In this document: one piece after another, positions 24,878 to 32,748 of the stretch | Position numbering within the stretch: the stretch's first letter is position 1 | How the letters are laid out: every line of letters starts with the position of its first letter | Source of the DNA: a virus | IMG/VR virus record: IMGVR_UViG_3300030616_000009 | Span: 1 to 42,200 of that record | DNA: 42,200 bases | Direction: 5' to 3' (one strand) | Notes under the pieces: generated by a model | Seen by the model: only the letters and a program-made list of their open reading frames with translations | The model's database searches: none | Told to the model about the DNA's origin: nothing | Translations under genes and position numbers: made by a program

Positions 24878-26404
24878 TCATAGTTTTTCCAACCCCAATC
24901 TATTCATTACATCATGTTTTTTAAGCATGGATAACAACTCACTCCAAAAAGGAGAAACATCACCATTCCTTTTCCCAATGAATCTTTGAAGGACAATATC
25001 CTCATTATATACTTCTAACAATGCTTTTACAAAATCGTTAGTTTTCCAACTAATGTTTTTTCTATCCAATAGATTAACCTTATAATTTATAAGATGCCAA
25101 AAACCAGTAACTTCCTTATTCATAGGAACATAATCATCATCCAATAAAAATAAATCAATCAATTTAAAATCATATTTATCCTTATTTTTATCAACCTGCT
25201 CTGAAGCAGGTGAATATCTATTTACTTTCTCATCATCATTTTTAAATTTCTCATATAAATCAGTTTTCGGTAGTGTCTGCACAATTGCAAATTGCGACCA
25301 ATCAGTATCCAAACTATTAGCAAAATCAATAGTATGCTTAATCTGCCCAACAGTCTCATCAGGAAAACCAATCATATAATTACCATGCAAGAAAATATCT
25401 GGTAATCGTTCCCTAAACAAATCAACAGCAAATCTTATATTCTTCAAACTCCCTGCTTTCCTCATCTTTCTTCTCAATGATTTATCAGGTGTCTCAATTC
25501 CAAAAGCCATATGAATAAAACCTGCTTTTACCACAGCATCAACTACCTCCTCATCAATATTAATCGCCAATGATGCATTATTAATTGAAAAAGTTAAATC
25601 ATAATTCCTATCAGCAATTCTATGAAACAATTCAATCGTTATCTCTTTATTTGCCAATAAATCATCATCTAACCAATCAATATGTCTTATACCTTTTTCC
25701 AGATATAAATAATCTAATTCATCTAATGTCTTCTCAATATCAATAGAACGCACACCATCACCCATCATCATCCTCACACTACAAAAACAACAATTACCCC
25801 TGCAACCCCTATTATGTTGTAGATTCGATATCTTTCTATCTTTTGCCAATACTCTTAGACTATGACCAAAATCACCATACTTGTTATAATCATCAAAGTT
25901 TATCTTTCTGAATTGATTCACAATTGACGGTGGATTCACCACTACACCATCTGATTTTATTTTACCATATCTTAATAAATTAGATATTTTATCCTCACCT
26001 TCATTTATTACAACAATATCTGCTAAATCATTATCATAATAGAAATCCTCCATAGCAGTTGCCTGAACACCACCAACAACAACAACCTTATCTCTTTCCT
26101 TTAATAATCTGCAAACTTCATAATATATATTCTCAGAACTTGAAAACATGCAACCAATCATGTAATATGCATATGAATCAGGAATCATATCAACTAATGA
26201 TTTCAAATCCTGCTTCTTGCAATTATGAGCATTCTTAATAGACATCAGATTCAAATCATAAATATCTGAATGCCAACCAATAACTCTATCAACTGCTTCA
26301 GCAATATATAACAAACCAAGTGGAATAATAGTATGATACTTCTTTTTAATATCGATATACTTTGGGTTTACCAAAGGTGGATTAATAATAACTACTTTAT
26401 TCAT
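24878..26404 (-). CDS. B12-binding-type radical SAM enzyme (508 aa)
   Basis: N-terminal 150 residues have the cobalamin-binding fold order (VVIINPPLVNP, then IPLGLLYIAEAVD, VVVVGGVQATA, and ADIVVINEGEDKI), without the DxHxxG base-off motif. The radical SAM cluster motif CxxxCxxC is C201, C205, C208 (RGCRGNCCFCS). It continues with HIDWLDDDLL, MAFGIETPD and GNYMIGFPDET, typical of the BchE/MiaB-like methyltransferase class. The last 120 residues form an accessory domain. Substrate unknown. It lies 6 bases after a sulfotransferase gene, so both may modify the same lipid or glycan. Confidence 0.88.
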   Translation of the reverse strand: MNKVVIINPPLVNPKYIDIKKKYHTIIPLGLLYIAEAVDRVIGWHSDIYDLNLMSIKNAHNCKKQDLKSLVDMIPDSYAYYMIGCMFSSSENIYYEVCRLLKERDKVVVVGGVQATAMEDFYYDNDLADIVVINEGEDKISNLLRYGKIKSDGVVVNPPSIVNQFRKINFDDYNKYGDFGHSLRVLAKDRKISNLQHNRGCRGNCCFCSVRMMMGDGVRSIDIEKTLDELDYLYLEKGIRHIDWLDDDLLANKEITIELFHRIADRNYDLTFSINNASLAINIDEEVVDAVVKAGFIHMAFGIETPDKSLRRKMRKAGSLKNIRFAVDLFRERLPDIFLHGNYMIGFPDETVGQIKHTIDFANSLDTDWSQFAIVQTLPKTDLYEKFKNDDEKVNRYSPASEQVDKNKDKYDFKLIDLFLLDDDYVPMNKEVTGFWHLINYKVNLLDRKNISWKTNDFVKALLEVYNEDIVLQRFIGKRNGDVSPFWSELLSMLKKHDVMNRLGLEKL

Positions 26405-26410
26405 TGTCTC

Positions 26411-27127
26411 TCACCAAACATCCTTTTTAACTTCTATAAGATGTAAATACCTTAAAGGATTCAACTCATTAGGAAAATATCCTTTATGGGGAGAATAATT
26501 AGATTTGAATAAACGATTAAATTTTCGCCATCTCTCAATAACACTGTCATCTTTTCCCTTATTTATTATTTTATTAGTATATTCTGGAACATCGACCCCT
26601 ATAAAATCACAAGTTTTTTTAACAAAAAGTTCATGATTTTCCTTTAACTCCTTGAAATCTAAAATCAATACATCATTAAATAAAAGTTTCAGATAATCAA
26701 CATAATTACTATCCATCAAAAAATCTTTATCAAAAACTTCATCATACCATCTATCAAAAGAATAGGCACCAAAACATGATTTAACATACTCCCTATATAA
26801 AGATTTTATCCATCCTTTCTTTTCCCTTGAAACAAAAATTATCCTTGCTTTAGGAAACATATTAGCAAACCTTGAAATAACGGTATATCTATCAGCAACC
26901 TTAAAAGAAGAATTAGGTCTCCCTGAAATCTGCTCATTAGAAATAATATTTATTCTATCATCTGAAAGCAGGGAATCCCAATGAAATCTTTCTTCACCAA
27001 ATTCCCCAAAAACCTTACAAACATCTTTTAACTTAGGATAAATTATTGTCTGTAAAAAGGTAGACCCGGTTTTAGGTAGCCCAATATGAATGATAATCTC
27101 CTTACATCTTATCTCTTTTTCTTTCAT
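26411..27127 (-). CDS. Sulfotransferase-family protein (238 aa)
   Basis: The 5'-phosphosulfate loop for PAPS is at residues 16-24 (GLPKTGSTF). A second binding region follows at about 93-115 (ARIIFVSREKKGWIKSLYRE), with Arg and Ser of the 3'-phosphate site. Full length for a bacterial or archaeal type. It would transfer sulfate from PAPS to a sugar or lipid hydroxyl. It overlaps the upstream gene as ATGA and precedes the radical SAM gene by 6 bases. The acceptor is unknown; surface glycan is a reasonable guess given the heavily glycosylated viral proteins. Confidence 0.85.
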   Translation of the reverse strand: MKEKEIRCKEIIIHIGLPKTGSTFLQTIIYPKLKDVCKVFGEFGEERFHWDSLLSDDRINIISNEQISGRPNSSFKVADRYTVISRFANMFPKARIIFVSREKKGWIKSLYREYVKSCFGAYSFDRWYDEVFDKDFLMDSNYVDYLKLLFNDVLILDFKELKENHELFVKKTCDFIGVDVPEYTNKIINKGKDDSVIERWRKFNRLFKSNYSPHKGYFPNELNPLRYLHLIEVKKDVW

Positions 27128-27372
27128 TTATTCACCCTCTTAGATTCATAGATGTCACACCCATTCTCATCTTCCCATTCAAACCAACCATTCTCTTGCA
27201 TTTCCTCCATGCCACCAACATTAGACTCAATTAACTCACCAAGATACAAATCATATTCAGCAAGAATATCTAATACCTCCCTGCCTTCCTTTGGTGAATC
27301 TACTTCTTTATAAAATACTTCTGATGGTAGATTTGACATCCACCAAACCCTAAGTTTCTTTTCCTCACTCAT
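27124..27372 (-). CDS. Small acidic protein of a phage-widespread family (VWW/WEDENG type)
   Basis: 82 residues. The pattern VWWMSNLPSEVFYKEV, then a helix ending LDILAEYDLY, then NVGGMEEM and WFEWEDENGCDI matches, from memory, a family common in phages and prophages, some members of which are labelled superinfection exclusion proteins. That role has not been shown here. A GGAGTGG ribosome site precedes the start. It sits between a zinc-ribbon gene and the sulfotransferase gene. Confidence 0.7.
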   Translation of the reverse strand: MSEEKKLRVWWMSNLPSEVFYKEVDSPKEGREVLDILAEYDLYLGELIESNVGGMEEMQENGWFEWEDENGCDIYESKRVNK

Positions 27373-27556
27373 TTTTTACCACTCCTTTAATTGCTTCAAT
27401 ATGCTCACAGTGTTTACAATAATACCCAATCTTTTTCCAAGTCTTCTTATCTTTGCTGTAATCCTGAATCGATGCACTGTTCATCTTAGGATGATAATCA
27501 CCACGTTTCCCATGAACAATACAACATGGACATCTTTTACCTTTAATCTCAGACAT
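27365..27556 (-). CDS. Zinc-ribbon protein (63 aa)
   Basis: I choose the ATG at 27556 (MSEIKGKRCPCC) with GGTGATGG upstream; it overlaps the preceding gene by 8 bases. Cysteine pairs at CPCC and CKHC, 32 residues apart, with an intervening HGKRGDYHPK, suggest a zinc ribbon. It overlaps the next gene by 8 bases. Function unknown. Confidence 0.65.
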   Translation of the reverse strand: MSEIKGKRCPCCIVHGKRGDYHPKMNSASIQDYSKDKKTWKKIGYYCKHCEHIEAIKGVVKNE

Positions 27557-27761
27557 TTTTACCATCACCTTTCCTTAAACGAAACGTCATCAACACCCAA
27601 AGCACCAACATAACAATAGGGATATTAGCAACCATATGATACATAAAATGACTTGCAATATTATCGATAAATGTTGGGATATACCATCCAACAAACAAAA
27701 CAAGTCCAAGTATAAATAAATCAATAACAGGTGGTATCTTTTCAACCCTTACAATCCTCAT
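27549..27761 (-). CDS. Two-helix membrane protein (70 aa)
   Basis: The start overlaps the upstream stop as ATGA. MRIVRVEKIPPV, helix about 11-30 (VIDLFILGLVLFVGWYIP), short loop (NIASHFMYHM), helix about 43-60, basic tail RLRKGDGKNV. No family recognised; one of several small membrane proteins in this operon. Confidence 0.66.
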   Translation of the reverse strand: MRIVRVEKIPPVIDLFILGLVLFVGWYIPTFIDNIASHFMYHMVANIPIVMLVLWVLMTFRLRKGDGKNV

Positions 27762-28291
27762 TCTATATCAAACTCCTTAACATCAATCACTATATCATAC
27801 TCAAAATAATCATCATAGGTAATGACCACTTTTACATCCTCATACTCTTTAAACATGGAATAGTATTCCATAGCAGTATTCCTATCCTCAGAGTTCCTAT
27901 CATCAACAACTATATCAGACCCATCTGAAAAAGAAATAATAACACTATCAAACTCTGTTGAAAAAAAAGATGCAGGTTCATATCTGATATACTCAACTGT
28001 TACCACTTTAGTAATCCTTGAATGTAGACTATTAAATGAACCATGAGTAGTCACAGTAAAATTCACTACTCTTCCTTTAAGACCAAATATCCAGTCATAA
28101 TACTCAACATTTTTATAATTCCTATAAAAACTCTCATTGTTCACTGTAATATGAAGCACATCATCATATGCCACATCCTCAAGGATACCCTCAGTCATAT
28201 ATTTATCATTTGGAAAAACAAACACAATTAAGTAAATAAGTATTACAATTGTTATCGAACTACCAACAACAACCTTCTTAAACTCATTCAT
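27758..28291 (-). CDS. Membrane-anchored extracytoplasmic protein (177 aa)
   Basis: Start at the ATG at 28291 (MNEFKKVVVG), which follows GGGAGGAAATC; the frame is open 21 codons further up but without a ribosome site. One N-terminal helix (residues 7-29, VVVGSSITIVILIYLIVFVF) anchors a beta-rich domain (YMTEGILEDVAYDDVLHITV and onward, with DGSDIVVDDR). Probably faces outward. Overlaps its neighbours on both sides. Function unknown. Confidence 0.68.
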   Translation of the reverse strand: MNEFKKVVVGSSITIVILIYLIVFVFPNDKYMTEGILEDVAYDDVLHITVNNESFYRNYKNVEYYDWIFGLKGRVVNFTVTTHGSFNSLHSRITKVVTVEYIRYEPASFFSTEFDSVIISFSDGSDIVVDDRNSEDRNTAMEYYSMFKEYEDVKVVITYDDYFEYDIVIDVKEFDIE

Positions 28292-28484
28292 CTGATTTCC
28301 TCCCAACAGTTCCTTTCCTTGAATGAAGTTCCTTTTTAATCTCACGCAACTCATCAGACCGGTTCTTAATAAGTTCCTCGATAGTCCGAGTGTTCATCAC
28401 CAACTGACGAATCTTACGTTCCCTCCAACCAATCATCATCTGCAACTCATATAATGAACAATGCTTTAATTCTTTCTCATTCAT
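28284..28484 (-). CDS. Coiled-coil protein (66 aa)
   Basis: Start at the ATG at 28484 with GGAGG 8 bases upstream, overlapping the preceding stop as ATGA. Almost entirely helical and charged (YELQMMIGWRERKIRQLVMN, then TIEELIKNRSDELREIKKEL), a likely coiled coil that dimerises. Function unknown. Confidence 0.66.
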   Translation of the reverse strand: MNEKELKHCSLYELQMMIGWRERKIRQLVMNTRTIEELIKNRSDELREIKKELHSRKGTVGRKSDE

Positions 28485-28759
28485 CCAAATCGCCTCCATT
28501 CAAACCAATCACCAATTTCATAATTATAATAATCATTGATATCTACATCTCCCTCACGAATAACACCATCTGATTCAATAATGAAACTATAATATGTATC
28601 ACCTCGAGATGTGCTGAACTTAGACTTATCAATTATAACTCCTTCATAAGATTCTGTAAATGCCGGTGCTACAACAAACCATATAAATACTCCAACTAAA
28701 AAACTGATTATCATTGCCACCAATACAAATTTAATTAGGTCTCTTATTGGGTCTCTCAC
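28481..28759 (-). CDS. Membrane-anchored small protein (92 aa)
   Basis: MRDPIRDLIKF then a helix at about 11-33 (VLVAMIISFLVGVFIWFVVAP), followed by a short beta domain (YEGVIIDKSKFS, TYYSFIIESDGVIREGDVDI) ending in WFEWRRFG. The pattern resembles small phage proteins with a signal-anchored beta-barrel. It overlaps the upstream gene by 4 bases. Confidence 0.66.
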   Translation of the reverse strand: MRDPIRDLIKFVLVAMIISFLVGVFIWFVVAPAFTESYEGVIIDKSKFSTSRGDTYYSFIIESDGVIREGDVDINDYYNYEIGDWFEWRRFG

Positions 28760-29103
28760 TGTTTCGCCTCCTCTTTGATGTCATAATACCCTCCCTCAGT
28801 TGTTTCTACCTTAAAACCCTGTTTCCGTAAATATATAGCAATATTCTTTCGTATCCCCTCTGCAATATCTTTCCCATCAAATGAAAGTTTAAAACCATAT
28901 TTCTTTTTAGGATGCTGAAGCAACCTGCCAACAACAGCACATGAATCATATTCCTTTTCATCATCACTCAACTCAACCAAATCACCCATAACCAATCTAA
29001 TAAAAGGTTTATTATCAATATACACCAGTTCAATCTTATACGGTTGAAAAGGTTGCACATAATAATTAATAACGGCAGACAACGGCAAATCCATCGTTCT
29101 CAT
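28756..29103 (-). CDS. Hypothetical soluble protein (115 aa)
   Basis: Start at the ATG at 29103 (MRTMDLPLSAVINYY), chosen because it overlaps the upstream stop as ATGA and follows AAGGAGAGG. Beta-rich first half (YKIELVYIDNKPFIRLVMGD) and a helical, basic second half (KDIAEGIRKNIAIYLRKQGF). No membrane segment. Function unknown; coupled to the zinc-ribbon gene upstream. Confidence 0.66.
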   Translation of the reverse strand: MRTMDLPLSAVINYYVQPFQPYKIELVYIDNKPFIRLVMGDLVELSDDEKEYDSCAVVGRLLQHPKKKYGFKLSFDGKDIAEGIRKNIAIYLRKQGFKVETTEGGYYDIKEEAKQ

Positions 29104-29267
29104 AATCCCCTCTCCTTCATGCATCCATTATAACACCAACCTTCTTCATCAACAGAATGATAACCACAGAAAGGACATTTAGTAAGACCTGAACCTGGTG
29201 CATCAACAATAGTGTTTTGTAAATCATCTAAATCTTTTGGGTCATAATGATGATTTCCTTCTATCAT
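29100..29267 (-). CDS. Zinc-ribbon miniprotein (55 aa)
   Basis: I choose the ATG at 29267 (MIEGNHHYDPKDL) because GAGGAGG lies 9 bases upstream, at the end of the Mini-A-like gene. Contains CPFCGYHSVDEEGWCYNGC, four cysteines for a zinc site. It is next to the Topo VI-A-like gene and might act with it, but there is no direct evidence. Confidence 0.66.
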   Translation of the reverse strand: MIEGNHHYDPKDLDDLQNTIVDAPGSGLTKCPFCGYHSVDEEGWCYNGCMKERGL

Positions 29268-29268
29268 T

Positions 29269-30156
29269 TTAGTCATCCTCCTCATCACCAATGCTGTTCA
29301 CATATTCCTTCAATGCATCCTGATAAATTTTTCGTTCCTCTGCCTCACGTTCATTAAGTTCATTATACCTGCTTCTGCTAAAATGTTCCTCAATTGCTTT
29401 ACTACACATCTCAGCAAGTAACCTTGGTTCAACAGCATCAAGTTCAACAACATCCCCACCAGACCAACCATTAGTCCTGGTGTCATTCCTCTTAGGTGGA
29501 ACACCTGGAAGACCAAGTTCCTGAATCTGCTTTTGATTCAATGCACAATGAATCAATGTAACATCAACACCCATACGATTAAGATTATCCTCAAGACTTC
29601 GAGGAATATCAGCACCAGAAGGGTCATAATCACCAAAATAAAGAATTACAACCTCTTTTCCTTTATCAATAGCATCCTCAAATCGATGTCTTGCTTTGTT
29701 GATAAAAGTGATAGATGGATATCCCTTACATGGTGCAAGTGCAACATTCATCCTTCTGCAAGGTCTCTCAAACACACCCTGCAATGCTTTTTTCTCAATC
29801 CATACCTCAACAAATTTATCCTGATTAGACCAACGGTCAAGAAAATACGCAGTCATCCATGATTCAATCGCACTTTTCCCATTCTCAATCTCATTATCAA
29901 CATCTTTTTCCTCTGCCTCTGTACTACCATACATTGACCTTTCCCGGTCAACAAAGGATTGCATACTAACAATACCATCCCAACGTGCCTTGGTCATGGC
30001 ACCCACTACCCGTTTATAATGATTCAAATCATTAATCATACCAATAGAAACCAAACGATAATGAAGTTGACGAACCGTCATACCTTCCGGGTAATTAGAA
30101 ATAATATCCTGAGCATGTTCAATAATCCACTGACGAGTATAAATATCATCAACCAT
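29269..30156 (-). CDS. Topo VI-A/Spo11-like (Mini-A-like) protein with TOPRIM domain (295 aa)
   Basis: The N-terminal winged-helix part has TVRQLHYRLVSIG; Tyr33 is placed like the catalytic tyrosine of Topo VI-A and Spo11. The TOPRIM domain shows its acidic residues: Glu121 (VEVWIEKKAL) and D176-x-D178 (VVILYFGDYDPSGADIP). Type IIB enzymes cut duplex DNA through the Tyr and metal site. The size and layout fit the stand-alone Mini-A group known from mobile elements, which lacks a Topo VI-B partner; no GHKL ATPase subunit is seen here. Role could be replication, recombination or resolution. Part of an operon with the zinc proteins. Confidence 0.75.
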   Translation of the reverse strand: MVDDIYTRQWIIEHAQDIISNYPEGMTVRQLHYRLVSIGMINDLNHYKRVVGAMTKARWDGIVSMQSFVDRERSMYGSTEAEEKDVDNEIENGKSAIESWMTAYFLDRWSNQDKFVEVWIEKKALQGVFERPCRRMNVALAPCKGYPSITFINKARHRFEDAIDKGKEVVILYFGDYDPSGADIPRSLEDNLNRMGVDVTLIHCALNQKQIQELGLPGVPPKRNDTRTNGWSGGDVVELDAVEPRLLAEMCSKAIEEHFSRSRYNELNEREAEERKIYQDALKEYVNSIGDEEDD

Positions 30157-30158
30157 CT

Positions 30159-30626
30159 TTAGATACCCCCTTCTGAAACATCCTGCTTACTATAATGACA
30201 GAATTTTGAAAGATTAAGATGAGCATGTTTTCTCTCTATTTCCTCAAGAAGACCTTTCAGATATCCATCCTCATTAAAATTAAAACGATATGGTTCAAAA
30301 TCAATAGATTCCCAATTCCAAGTCTCACTATTGTTTTCAATGATATACTGCATGTAAAAATGACCATGAATACAAATAATAGGAGTGCGATGATTTCTGT
30401 TCGTACATCTATTGAACTTCCCTGTTTTTTCAGTGCAATACTGTTTTATATTAGGGAAATATTTTTGAATTTCCCCCCATAGATATTTCACTATTTTCTT
30501 CTCAAGTTCATCTCTTTGTTCTGTGGTAAGAATACCACCAGAGATGCCCTGCCACCGAAGCAGTAAGGCACCCTTATGATAATCAAAATCATCATTAATA
30601 TCAATATTATCAATAGTTATTTTCAT
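30159..30626 (-). CDS. Hypothetical soluble protein (155 aa)
   Basis: Start at the ATG at 30626 (MKITIDNIDINDDFD) with GGAGGAGG about 8-10 bases upstream; longer versions would run inside the upstream gene. Has a Cys/His-rich centre (QYCTEKTGKFNRCTNRNHRT, then PIICIHGHFYMQYIIE), which may bind a metal. It directly precedes the Mini-A-like gene (2 bases). No family recognised. Confidence 0.66.
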   Translation of the reverse strand: MKITIDNIDINDDFDYHKGALLLRWQGISGGILTTEQRDELEKKIVKYLWGEIQKYFPNIKQYCTEKTGKFNRCTNRNHRTPIICIHGHFYMQYIIENNSETWNWESIDFEPYRFNFNEDGYLKGLLEEIERKHAHLNLSKFCHYSKQDVSEGGI

Positions 30627-30627
30627 T

Positions 30628-30900
30628 CTATTCAACCTCCTCCTTTCCATACGTTTCACCACATTTCTCACAGAGATAAAACTGCCCATCATCATCGCTA
30701 CATTTTATAAGGTCTGAATTGCACTCTGGACATTTATCACCAATAAGTGATTTCTCAAGTTCATTCAGTTTTTCCCAAACATCCATCACACTATGTTCTA
30801 TGTCTTTATCCTTTTTCATTACTTTCTCAAGTTTACCGGATAAGGACATAAAATAGGTTCTTAGAGACAAATATTTATCCATTGCTTCATAATTTATCAT
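30628..30900 (-). CDS. Coiled-coil plus zinc-ribbon protein (90 aa)
   Basis: Residues 1-55 are helical (MINYEAMDKYLSLRTYFMSL then a charged stretch VMKKDKDIEHSVMDVW), followed by a typical zinc ribbon CPEC-x17-CEKCG. The start is fused to the upstream stop as TAAATG. DNA or RNA binding, or a transcription role, is usual for such ribbons; nothing more specific is visible. Confidence 0.68.
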   Translation of the reverse strand: MINYEAMDKYLSLRTYFMSLSGKLEKVMKKDKDIEHSVMDVWEKLNELEKSLIGDKCPECNSDLIKCSDDDGQFYLCEKCGETYGKEEVE

Positions 30901-30999
30901 TTAATATTCACCCCATGATGGTTCATCACCAGTAAGTATTTTCTTGATTTCCTTATAGAAAAGTCCTGCTTCCTTTTTTGAGATTTTATTTCCTGTCAT
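30901..30999 (-). CDS. Miniprotein (32 aa), first gene of the Mini-A operon
   Basis: The ATG at 30999 follows GGTGAT and lies about 40 bases from the TATA box at 31038-31046; an in-frame ATG 120 bases further up would start upstream of the promoter. Sequence MTGNKISKKEAGLFYKEIKK then ILTGDEPSWGEY. Helical and charged; function unknown. Confidence 0.5.
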   Translation of the reverse strand: MTGNKISKKEAGLFYKEIKKILTGDEPSWGEY

Positions 31000-31304
31000 T
31001 CGACAATCACCAATTATAGTATATATCACATGAGGTATATATACTTTATGTAAATTCATATTAAAAAAGTGGTTCCTGGATGACCAGGGGATAGAAGTGG
31101 TGAAAGTCAAATGCCTCAAAGAACATTAAAAACAAACCCCTATTCCTGGTCAATCCAATAATAGCATATCTAATTCATTGTTTTTATAAATTATGATTAC
31201 AAAACATTTAATAATCAAAAAACTATACATATGAACAACTGAAGGGAGTGGTTAACTATTTTTTTGGTTCTGATACCATTCCTTTCTTCCCTCCCACAAA
31301 TTAC
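31000..31304. other. Noncoding segment (305 bases) between the ATPase and Mini-A operons
   Basis: No gene seen on either strand. It contains the accessory promoter (31033-31056), a short inverted repeat CCTGG-ATGA-CCAGG at about 31075-31088 within GGTTCCTGGATGACCAGGGG, and a further TTCCTGGT at 31143. Related sequences occur in the noncoding segment at 32749-33074 beside the integrase. An att or protein-binding role is possible. Confidence 0.5.
31033..31056 (-). promoter_or_regulatory. Early-type promoter of the Mini-A / accessory operon
   Basis: Minus strand: ACATAAAGTATATATACC, about 40 bases before the ATG at 30999, with TTTAATA upstream. It shares ATAAAGTATATA with the promoter at 32789-32812 and lacks the ATGTTACA box of the late-type promoters. 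Confidence 0.6.
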
Positions 31305-32294
31305 CTAACCATCATTTTCAGGTATCTTTTCAACAATCTGCTCTTCCTCTGGAACCTTATTAACCTTAATCTCAGCAAGTCTCTTAATATGCCTTGCTTG
31401 AGACTCAGTAACATCAAATTCAATACGAACAGAATCCTTATCAAAAATAACATTCTCTGGTTTACTTCTCTTAGACAAATACAAAGGTTCCTCCTTATTT
31501 TCAATCAATACTGAAATAATCTCCTGCATGGTCATCCTGTTCTTATCTATTTTACCCTCACGCATCTTTTCAGACCTTTCCTGCATCTGCTCAACTATCT
31601 TATCCTTGAACAACTTACTATGAATCTCATACCTATCCTCTACCTCTGAAGGTGGTCTGCTCATATTAATTGCCTTTAAGATAACCTTTTCACCAACAGC
31701 ACCCTCTCTCCTATTATGAAACCTTGGATACACATAATAAGTCTTACCAGACCGTTTATTATATTTTACATCAAACAACCGACATATCGCCTGTTTATTC
31801 GTCAACCTATTCATCTCATAGAAACCATGAAATAATTTCCTTGCCTGAGAATCAATATAATGCACATCCTGAGTCACAAAGTACACAATCGGTCTATACC
31901 TTCCAAATACCTGCAAAGTGTACCCAATTGACTTATTTGAGATATCATACCAATCCCTTGCAGGAATCCCTACCCCTGCCTCATCCCAAATAATAGCACC
32001 ACCAACAATATTCTTTTTCTTGACAGACTGCAATGCCCTCATAAAATCATTAGGAAAATATACTACCCTGTCCTCAAGATTATCCTCAAATGTTTTATCC
32101 AATGAAGTTGCCATAGATAGACTTGTCAGACTTTTACCAGTCCTATGCTTACCAGTGAACATCCCAAGAAAATTAAACTTATAACGATGCACTCTAAGAT
32201 AAATATGACGGAAATACAAAATAGCAAGAAGTCTCGGGTCAATCTGGTTATAATAATTCAAATCATTATTTGTAGACAATTTTGGTACTGTCAT
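31305..32294 (-). CDS. P-loop ATPase (329 aa)
   Basis: Start at the ATG at 32294 (MTVPKLSTNN) with GAGGTGG 8 bases upstream. Walker A is GKHRTGKS (48-55) and Walker B IIWDEAG (101-107); GIPARDWYD follows, and FVTQDVHYID at about 140 could be the sensor. This resembles Zot/FtsK-HerA-like DNA-pumping or membrane ATPases seen in archaeal viruses, where they package or move DNA. The C-terminal 110 residues are charged and helical (SKLFKDKIVEQMQERSEKMR), with a possible HTH near the end (ITESQ-like VTESQARHIKRLAEI). Translated with the 160-residue gene before it. Confidence 0.8.
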   Translation of the reverse strand: MTVPKLSTNNDLNYYNQIDPRLLAILYFRHIYLRVHRYKFNFLGMFTGKHRTGKSLTSLSMATSLDKTFEDNLEDRVVYFPNDFMRALQSVKKKNIVGGAIIWDEAGVGIPARDWYDISNKSIGYTLQVFGRYRPIVYFVTQDVHYIDSQARKLFHGFYEMNRLTNKQAICRLFDVKYNKRSGKTYYVYPRFHNRREGAVGEKVILKAINMSRPPSEVEDRYEIHSKLFKDKIVEQMQERSEKMREGKIDKNRMTMQEIISVLIENKEEPLYLSKRSKPENVIFDKDSVRIEFDVTESQARHIKRLAEIKVNKVPEEEQIVEKIPENDG

Positions 32295-32748
32295 TACGTT
32301 TACCACCTCTGATAATCACGATTGCATCATCATCAGTTATATCAAGTTCACCAGTGGTCTCAATCTGCACAATAGGACTTCCCATAAGAATACGATGATT
32401 CTGCTCATGAACCTCTAATGAATACTCATATTTTATGTTCTGTTTCTTAATTTCCTTGTCTTTCTCAGTATACCTCTCTACAACGCTAATCTTTTTTAGT
32501 TCCTCTTCCATCTTCTCATATAATGCTTTTGTTTCTTTTATCTGCTCGGGTGTAGACCATCTCTCTAATCGAATAGATAAGTCCTTAACTATCTTGGCAA
32601 AAGAATATTTATCATTATCATTGAAGGATGTGCTATTCAAAGAAATACATTGATGCAACAACTCAACACTCTTATGCTTAATCGTTTCATCAGGAGAGGA
32701 GTACCCACCTTGATACCTTTCCTGATTCTGATTAGAATCCTGATTCAA
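32266..32748 (-). CDS. Coiled-coil partner of the ATPase (160 aa, TTG start)
   Basis: I choose the TTG at 32748 (LNQDSNQNQERYQGG): it lies about 50 bases downstream of a strong TATA box with GGTGTAGG before it, whereas the in-frame ATG at 32823 is upstream of the promoter. Charged helix in the middle (KALYEKMEEELKKISVVERY), beta-rich end (DDDAIVIIRGGKRNDST). It overlaps the ATPase gene by 29 bases. No family recognised. Confidence 0.66.
   Translation of the reverse strand: MNQDSNQNQERYQGGYSSPDETIKHKSVELLHQCISLNSTSFNDNDKYSFAKIVKDLSIRLERWSTPEQIKETKALYEKMEEELKKISVVERYTEKDKEIKKQNIKYEYSLEVHEQNHRILMGSPIVQIETTGELDITDDDAIVIIRGGKRNDSTKIVYK

Noticed and set aside
30901-31119. 72-residue version of the miniprotein at 30901
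   Set aside because: Its first 40 codons run through and upstream of the TATA box; the ATG at 30999 has a ribosome site and correct promoter distance.
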